From Nocardia panacis (lineage in GTDB: Bacteria > Actinomycetota > Actinomycetes > Mycobacteriales > Mycobacteriaceae): DNA of 64,000 nt. Of the stretch, positions 60,007-64,000 are shown in pieces; positions within the stretch are counted from its first letter, which is position 1; each line of letters starts with the position of its first letter. Below the pieces are notes generated by a model that saw only the letters and a list, made by a program, of their open reading frames with translations, was not told the DNA's origin and did no database searches. The position numbers and the translations under genes are program-made. The DNA is taken from the NCBI RefSeq assembly GCF_003598715.1, contig NZ_QZFU01000045.1, positions 124,001-188,000 on the forward strand, in the 5' to 3' direction.

Positions 60007-60375
60007 TCAATCCTCCGCCAACTCCAGGAAGTCCTGCTCATTGCGCTCGGCCAGGCGCACATACCCCAGCGCGACCAGTGCCAGCGCCGGATATGCTGCG
60101 ATCCCCAGCATCAGCCAGGGCAGCCGAATTCCGAGCAGCACAAAAGATCCCACGCGTCCGAGGGCGAAAAGCGCTGGCAATGAACCCAATACCGACACCC
60201 CGAGCAGTCCGAGCCGCAGCGCCAATCCGAGTTGCGCGCGAATCAGCCCGCCGATCAACGCCTCCCCGATCTCGGTCTGCTCGGCGACCTCCACTCTGGT
60301 GCGCACCCGACGCGCCCCGCGCCGCTGCGCCAGCACCACGCGCTGCCGAGCGGGTTTGGGCTGCGGCCCGGTCAT
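60007..60375 (-). CDS. Small DUF485-like membrane protein upstream of SSS symporter
   Basis: A 122-residue protein with a basic N-terminus, two hydrophobic segments (LRLGLLGVSVLGSLPALFAL and LPWLMLGIAAYPALALVALG) and acidic C-terminus NEQDFLELAED. Topology, place before the symporter gene and a YVRLAERNE block parallel to the YVRFANRE of the DUF485 protein in this window suggest the same partner function. ATG at 60375 overlaps the regulator stop (ATGA); a longer frame begins at 60489. Confidence 0.8.
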   Translation of the reverse strand: MTGPQPKPARQRVVLAQRRGARRVRTRVEVAEQTEIGEALIGGLIRAQLGLALRLGLLGVSVLGSLPALFALGRVGSFVLLGIRLPWLMLGIAAYPALALVALGYVRLAERNEQDFLELAED

Positions 60376-61154
60376 CGCTGGGTCCACAGCCGGCGGGGGC
60401 CGTGCACGAGACGCTGTTTGAGTTCGCGCACCTGACGCCTGCTCACGGGCAGTTCCACCGCGCCCGACGACCCGTCGGCGCGCAGGCACACCACCGTCGC
60501 GCTGCCGACCGCGCGCAACCCGGTGACCAGCCGCACGGCCACCAGATAGGACCGGTGCACCCGCAGGAATCCGGCATCCTGCCAGCGGGCTTCCAAGGCG
60601 GACAGCGGAATCCGCACCAGATGCGAACCGCCGCTGGTGTGCAGCCTGGCATAGTCGCCCTCGGCCTCCACCCAGCTGACACTGGCCCGGTGCACGAGCG
60701 TGGTGACCCCGCCCAACTCGACGGGGATCACCTCGTTGGGATCGGGGCGCGGCGCTTGCGCCGCGGTGGGTTGCGCGGCGGCGATCCGGCGGACCGCCTC
60801 GGCCAGCCGCCCCTCCCGCAGCGGTTTGAGCAGATAGTCCACCGCGCCGAGATCGTAGGCGGCCACCGCCCGGTCGTCGTGCGCGGTGACGAAGACCACG
60901 GCGGGCGGATTGGCGAATTCGGCCAGGATGCCCGCCAGTTCCATCCCGTCCAGGCCGGGCATATTGATATCGAGGAAGACCGCGTCCACCGAGTGGGCGC
61001 GCAGCACCCGCAGCGCGCCGGTGGCCTCGCCCGCCGCGTGGATCTCGCCGACGCCGGGTTGGGCGCGCAGCAGGTAGACCAGCTCGTCCAGAGCGGGCTT
61101 CTCATCGTCGACGGCGAGTACGCGCAGCGCGGCGTCATGGGTGGTGCGGGTCAC
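60372..61154 (-). CDS. LytTR-family response regulator
   Basis: The 260-residue regulator has an N-terminal receiver domain with acidic pocket D16-D17, phospho-acceptor D62 (VFLDINMPGLDG) and K110 (YLLKPL), and a C-terminal LytTR DNA-binding domain from about residue 150 (VSWVEAEGDYARLHTSGGSH, FLRVHRSYLVAV). The GTG at 61154 is used because it gives the full receiver start; the long upstream frame only shadows the kinase gene. With the kinase next to it, it probably activates the downstream symporter operon, like YehT/BtsR in uptake of pyruvate. Confidence 0.92.
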   Translation of the reverse strand: MTRTTHDAALRVLAVDDEKPALDELVYLLRAQPGVGEIHAAGEATGALRVLRAHSVDAVFLDINMPGLDGMELAGILAEFANPPAVVFVTAHDDRAVAAYDLGAVDYLLKPLREGRLAEAVRRIAAAQPTAAQAPRPDPNEVIPVELGGVTTLVHRASVSWVEAEGDYARLHTSGGSHLVRIPLSALEARWQDAGFLRVHRSYLVAVRLVTGLRAVGSATVVCLRADGSSGAVELPVSRRQVRELKQRLVHGPRRLWTQR

Positions 61155-61174
61155 AGCCGGTCCATCGTACGGCG

Positions 61175-62371
61175 TCAAGCCCGAATGCCCGCGCGGAACT
61201 TGGGCACCCGCATGCTGACCTTCGTTCCCGCGCCGGGCGCGGTCTCCACCACCAGCCCGTAGTCGTTGCCGAAGGCCGCACGCAGCCGGTCGTCCACATT
61301 GGCCAGTCCGATATGGGCCGATTCGCGGGAACCGGCCGGGCCGGAACCGGTTTCGACGGCGTCGAGCGCCCCCGAGCGCAGCAGTTCGGGATCCATGCCG
61401 ACGCCGTCGTCCTCGACACTGATCAGGCAGTCGATGCCCGCGTCGACGGCCACGATGCTCACGGTGCCGCGCCCCGCGCCCGCCAGTCCGTGCCGGACCG
61501 CGTTCTCGACCAGCGGTTGCAGTGCCAGGAAGGGCAGCACCACCCCGAGCACCTCCGGCGCGATGCGCAGCCGCACGTGCAGCGCCTCGCCGAAACGAGC
61601 CTGCTCCAACGCCAGATATCGCTCGATATTGCGCAATTCGTCGGCCAGCACGGTGAATTCGCCCGCCGCCCGGAACGAGTAGCGGGTGAAATCGGCGAAT
61701 TCCAGGATCAACTCGCGCGCTCGATCCGGATCGGTGCGCACGAACGAGGCGATGGTGTTGAGCGCGTTGTAGATGAAGTGCGGGCTGATCTGCGCCCGCA
61801 GCGCGCGCACCTCGGCCCGGTCCAGCCGCGCCCGCGAGGCGTCGAGTTCGGCCAATTCCAACTGCCCGCAGGCGTATCGGGCCACCTCGGCGACCGCGCC
61901 TAGCCGACCGGGTCCTGGTTGCCCCGCCATCACCACCCCGAGCGCGCCCGCCACGCCGCCGCCCTCGTCGACCAGCGGTTGCGCGAGGAGCGTGCGCCCG
62001 GTGTGCTCGCCGCGCCGCGGCCCGGCGACCAGCACCGGGCGCGCCCCCGCGATGGCCCGCGCGGCCGCCTCGGCGAAAGGTTCGGCCAGGTCGGTATGTG
62101 GGCCGTCCCAGGCGAGCAGCGCGCCATCGGGATCGGCTATGCCGAGGGCTTGGGCTCCGGTCAACGCGCGCAGATGCGGCGCCGCCTGTCGCGCCGACTC
62201 CTCGGTCAACCCGCGCCGCAGCGGTACGGCGGCCAGCGAGGCGGTGTGCAGGGTGGCGTGCGCGGCGCGTTCGGCGGGGGTGGTCACCACGCGTCGGGTG
62301 CGTCGCCACATCACCAGCGCGCCCGCCAGCAACGCCAGCGCCGCGGCCACCGCGACCAGTGTCGGGGTCAT
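61175..62371 (-). CDS. LytS-type sensor histidine kinase
   Basis: A 398-residue kinase with one N-terminal helix (TLVAVAAALALLAGALVMW), a GAF-like sensor region (~60-175), and a His_kinase domain with LRAQISPHFIYNALNTIASF, whose H198 is the phospho-acceptor. The ATPase part has LQPLVENAVRHGL (N-box) and VEDDGVGMD (G1). It lacks the 5-6 helix 5TM-Lyt sensor typical of LytS, so it may sense an intracellular signal. It is 20 bases upstream of the LytTR regulator gene. Confidence 0.92.
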   Translation of the reverse strand: MTPTLVAVAAALALLAGALVMWRRTRRVVTTPAERAAHATLHTASLAAVPLRRGLTEESARQAAPHLRALTGAQALGIADPDGALLAWDGPHTDLAEPFAEAAARAIAGARPVLVAGPRRGEHTGRTLLAQPLVDEGGGVAGALGVVMAGQPGPGRLGAVAEVARYACGQLELAELDASRARLDRAEVRALRAQISPHFIYNALNTIASFVRTDPDRARELILEFADFTRYSFRAAGEFTVLADELRNIERYLALEQARFGEALHVRLRIAPEVLGVVLPFLALQPLVENAVRHGLAGAGRGTVSIVAVDAGIDCLISVEDDGVGMDPELLRSGALDAVETGSGPAGSRESAHIGLANVDDRLRAAFGNDYGLVVETAPGAGTKVSMRVPKFRAGIRA

Positions 62372-62611
62372 CGGCGGTCCAGCGGCGCGTCCATGACCCG
62401 CATTATCGCCCCGGCCGCCGTGCCCCGCGGGTTCGTCTCGAGTCCTGGTGCCGCAGGCGGAAATCAGCCATTGCCAGGACGCGCCGGTGATCTTCGCCAC
62501 CGACACGCCGGACACCGGCGCCGCCGTCGCGCGCCTGTCCGAACCGGTCGGCGCCGCCCCCTAGAATCGGTCCAGCCAACCCCCGCCGCGACCTTGGGAG
62601 GAAGGACAGTC
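62372..62611. promoter_or_regulatory. Divergent gap between kinase operon and dnaE
   Basis: About 240 bases carrying the promoters of the minus-strand kinase operon and of plus-strand dnaE. Only the dnaE Shine-Dalgarno (GGGAGGAAGG, 62595-62604) is clear; no -10/-35 pair or operator was convincing. Confidence 0.35.
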
Positions 62612-64000
62612 TTGGCAGCCTCGTCCGGATCGTTCGTTCATCTGCACAACCACACCGAGTATTCGATGCTCGACGGAGCTGCGAAGATCACGCCCCTGTT
62701 CAAGGAGGCGAACCGGCTGGGGATGACCGCGGTGGGCATGACCGACCACGGAAATATGTTCGGGGCCTCGGAGTTCTACAACTCCGCCAAGAAGCAGGGC
62801 ATCAAGCCGATCATCGGTATCGAGGCCTATATCGCGCCCGCCTCCCGCTTCGAGACCAAGCGGGTGCTGTGGGGCGATCCGAGCCAGAAGGGCGACGACG
62901 TCTCGGGTTCGGGCTCCTACACACACATGACCATGGTCGCCGAGACCGCCACCGGCCTGCGCAATCTGTTCAAGCTGTCCTCGCTGGCCTCCCTGGAGGG
63001 GCAGCTCGGCAAATGGTCGCGCATGGACGAGGAGATCATCGCCGAGCACGCCGCGGGCATCATCGCCACCACCGGCTGCCCCTCGGGTGAGGTGCAGACC
63101 CGCCTGCGCCTGGGGCACGACCGCGAAGCGCTGGAGGCCGCGGCCAAGTGGCAGGAGATCTTCGGCAAGGACAATTTCTTCCTCGAGGTGATGGACCACG
63201 GCCTGTCCATCGAGCGCCGGGTGCGCGAGGGCCTGCTCGAAATCGGCCGTCAGCTCGGCATCCGGCCGCTGGCCACCAACGACTGCCACTACGTGCACGA
63301 GGCCGAATCGTCCAACCACGAGGCGCTGCTGTGCATCCAGACCGGTAAAACCCTCTCCGACCCAACGCGTTTCAAATTCGACGGCAGCGGCTACTACCTC
63401 AAGTCCGCCGAGGAGATGCGCGCCATCTGGGATGCGGAGGTGCCAGGCGCCTGCGACAACACGGTGCTCATCGGCGAGCGGGTGCAGCCCTACGACGAGG
63501 TCTGGAACCACCACGACCGCATGCCGATCTTCCCGGTCCCGGAGGGGGAGACCCAGGCGGGCTGGCTGCGCAAGGAGGTGCTGCGCGGTCTGGACCGGCG
63601 CTTCCCGGACGGCCCGCCGCGCGAATACCTGGACCGGGCCGACTACGAACTCGGCGTCATCATCGAAATGGGTTTCCCGGCCTACTTCCTCGTCGTCGGT
63701 GACCTGATCACCCACGCGCGCGAGGTCGGTATCAGCGTCGGTCCCGGCCGTGGGTCGGCGGCCGGTTCGCTGGTCGCCTACGCCATGGGCATCACCAATA
63801 TCGACCCGATTCCGCACGGTCTGCTCTTCGAGCGCTTCCTCAATCCGGAGCGCGTCTCGATGCCCGATATCGATATCGACTTCGACGATCGCCGCCGCGG
63901 TGAGATGGTCCGCTACGCGAGTGAGAAGTGGGGCAGCGACCGGGTGGCCCAGGTGATCACCTTCGGCACCATCAAGACCAAGGCCGCGATCAAGGACTCG
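62612..64000 (+). CDS. dnaE: DNA polymerase III alpha subunit (5' part)
   Basis: The replicative polymerase, 463 residues visible before the right edge. TTG at 62612 is preceded by GGGAGGAAGG with an eight-base spacer; no ATG lies near. The PHP domain with FVHLHNHTEYSMLDGAAKI (metal-binding HNH-type start) and MTDHGNMFGASEFY follows, then the polymerase domain with PAYFLVVGDLITHAREVGI, GPGRGSAAGSLVAYAMGI and the catalytic acid motif PDIDIDFDDRRRGEM. Matches DnaE1 of Mycobacteriales and the M. tuberculosis order lspA-Rv1540-dnaE1. Confidence 0.98.
   Translation, partial: MAASSGSFVHLHNHTEYSMLDGAAKITPLFKEANRLGMTAVGMTDHGNMFGASEFYNSAKKQGIKPIIGIEAYIAPASRFETKRVLWGDPSQKGDDVSGSGSYTHMTMVAETATGLRNLFKLSSLASLEGQLGKWSRMDEEIIAEHAAGIIATTGCPSGEVQTRLRLGHDREALEAAAKWQEIFGKDNFFLEVMDHGLSIERRVREGLLEIGRQLGIRPLATNDCHYVHEAESSNHEALLCIQTGKTLSDPTRFKFDGSGYYLKSAEEMRAIWDAEVPGACDNTVLIGERVQPYDEVWNHHDRMPIFPVPEGETQAGWLRKEVLRGLDRRFPDGPPREYLDRADYELGVIIEMGFPAYFLVVGDLITHAREVGISVGPGRGSAAGSLVAYAMGITNIDPIPHGLLFERFLNPERVSMPDIDIDFDDRRRGEMVRYASEKWGSDRVAQVITFGTIKTKAAIKDS

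Noticed and set aside
59067..61262. A 731-codon plus-strand frame across the symporter and regulator genes
   Set aside because: It spans several well-supported minus-strand genes and their overlaps, which a real gene would not.

Overview
The window is high-GC actinobacterial DNA from a mycolic-acid-bearing member of the Mycobacteriales, most likely Nocardia or a close relative. The evidence is an EmbC-type arabinosyltransferase, LppM and Mtb12-like lipoproteins, Wag31 and SepF in place of a Min system, GTG/TTG starts, ATGA/GTGA stop-start overlaps, and gene order matching two M. tuberculosis regions: lppM-mraZ-dcw-wag31 (about Rv2171 to Rv2144c) and ileS-dinB-lspA-rluD-dnaE1 (about Rv1536 to Rv1547). 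Genus and synteny statements rest on memory of these families, not on a search.

Layout. 1-5.2 kb, minus strand: a cysteine-leader-type peptide heads an operon with an amino-acid/cystine-type ABC importer, a GNAT acetyltransferase, an LLM flavin monooxygenase and a family-5 solute-binding lipoprotein. This looks like a scavenging operon for organosulfur compounds or modified cysteine. 5.5-10.7 kb: a secreted protein, lppM, an FAD oxidoreductase with a GNAT, a HEPN-type protein and a DUF3040 membrane protein, then a strong terminator and a 22-bp tandem repeat.

11.2-32.3 kb, plus strand: a nearly complete dcw cluster (mraZ, rsmH, ftsL, ftsI, murE, murF, mraY, murD, ftsW, murG, murC, ftsQ, ftsZ), followed by pgeF, yggS, sepF, yggT, wag31 and a small membrane protein. 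It makes lipid II, flips or polymerises it at the septum, and places the Z-ring and polar-growth scaffold. Regulatory elements are MraZ boxes, an mraW-type RNA hairpin, an inverted repeat before ftsZ, and a duplicated repeat cassette that forms a small ORF coupled to sepF.

32.3-47.8 kb: a T-box leader and ileS, a perfect CRP-type palindrome, a secreted NlpC/P60 protein, galU, dinB, an Mtb12-like lipoprotein, an orphan emb arabinosyltransferase, an F420/FMN split-barrel protein, a CtpE-like P-type ATPase, a PhzF protein and a MazEF-type toxin-antitoxin pair.

47.8-64 kb: a membrane-anchored protein, rluD-like and lspA (minus strand); two lipoproteins; a DUF6529 membrane protein; a DUF2076 protein; a PHB-depolymerase-type esterase; an acetate module (acs, actP, DUF485); a second acetate-type symporter operon led by a LytS/LytTR two-component system; and the 5' part of dnaE at the right edge. 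Start codons were chosen by Shine-Dalgarno, overlap and signal-peptide logic. No tRNA, rRNA, CRISPR array, IS element or replication origin was recognised.
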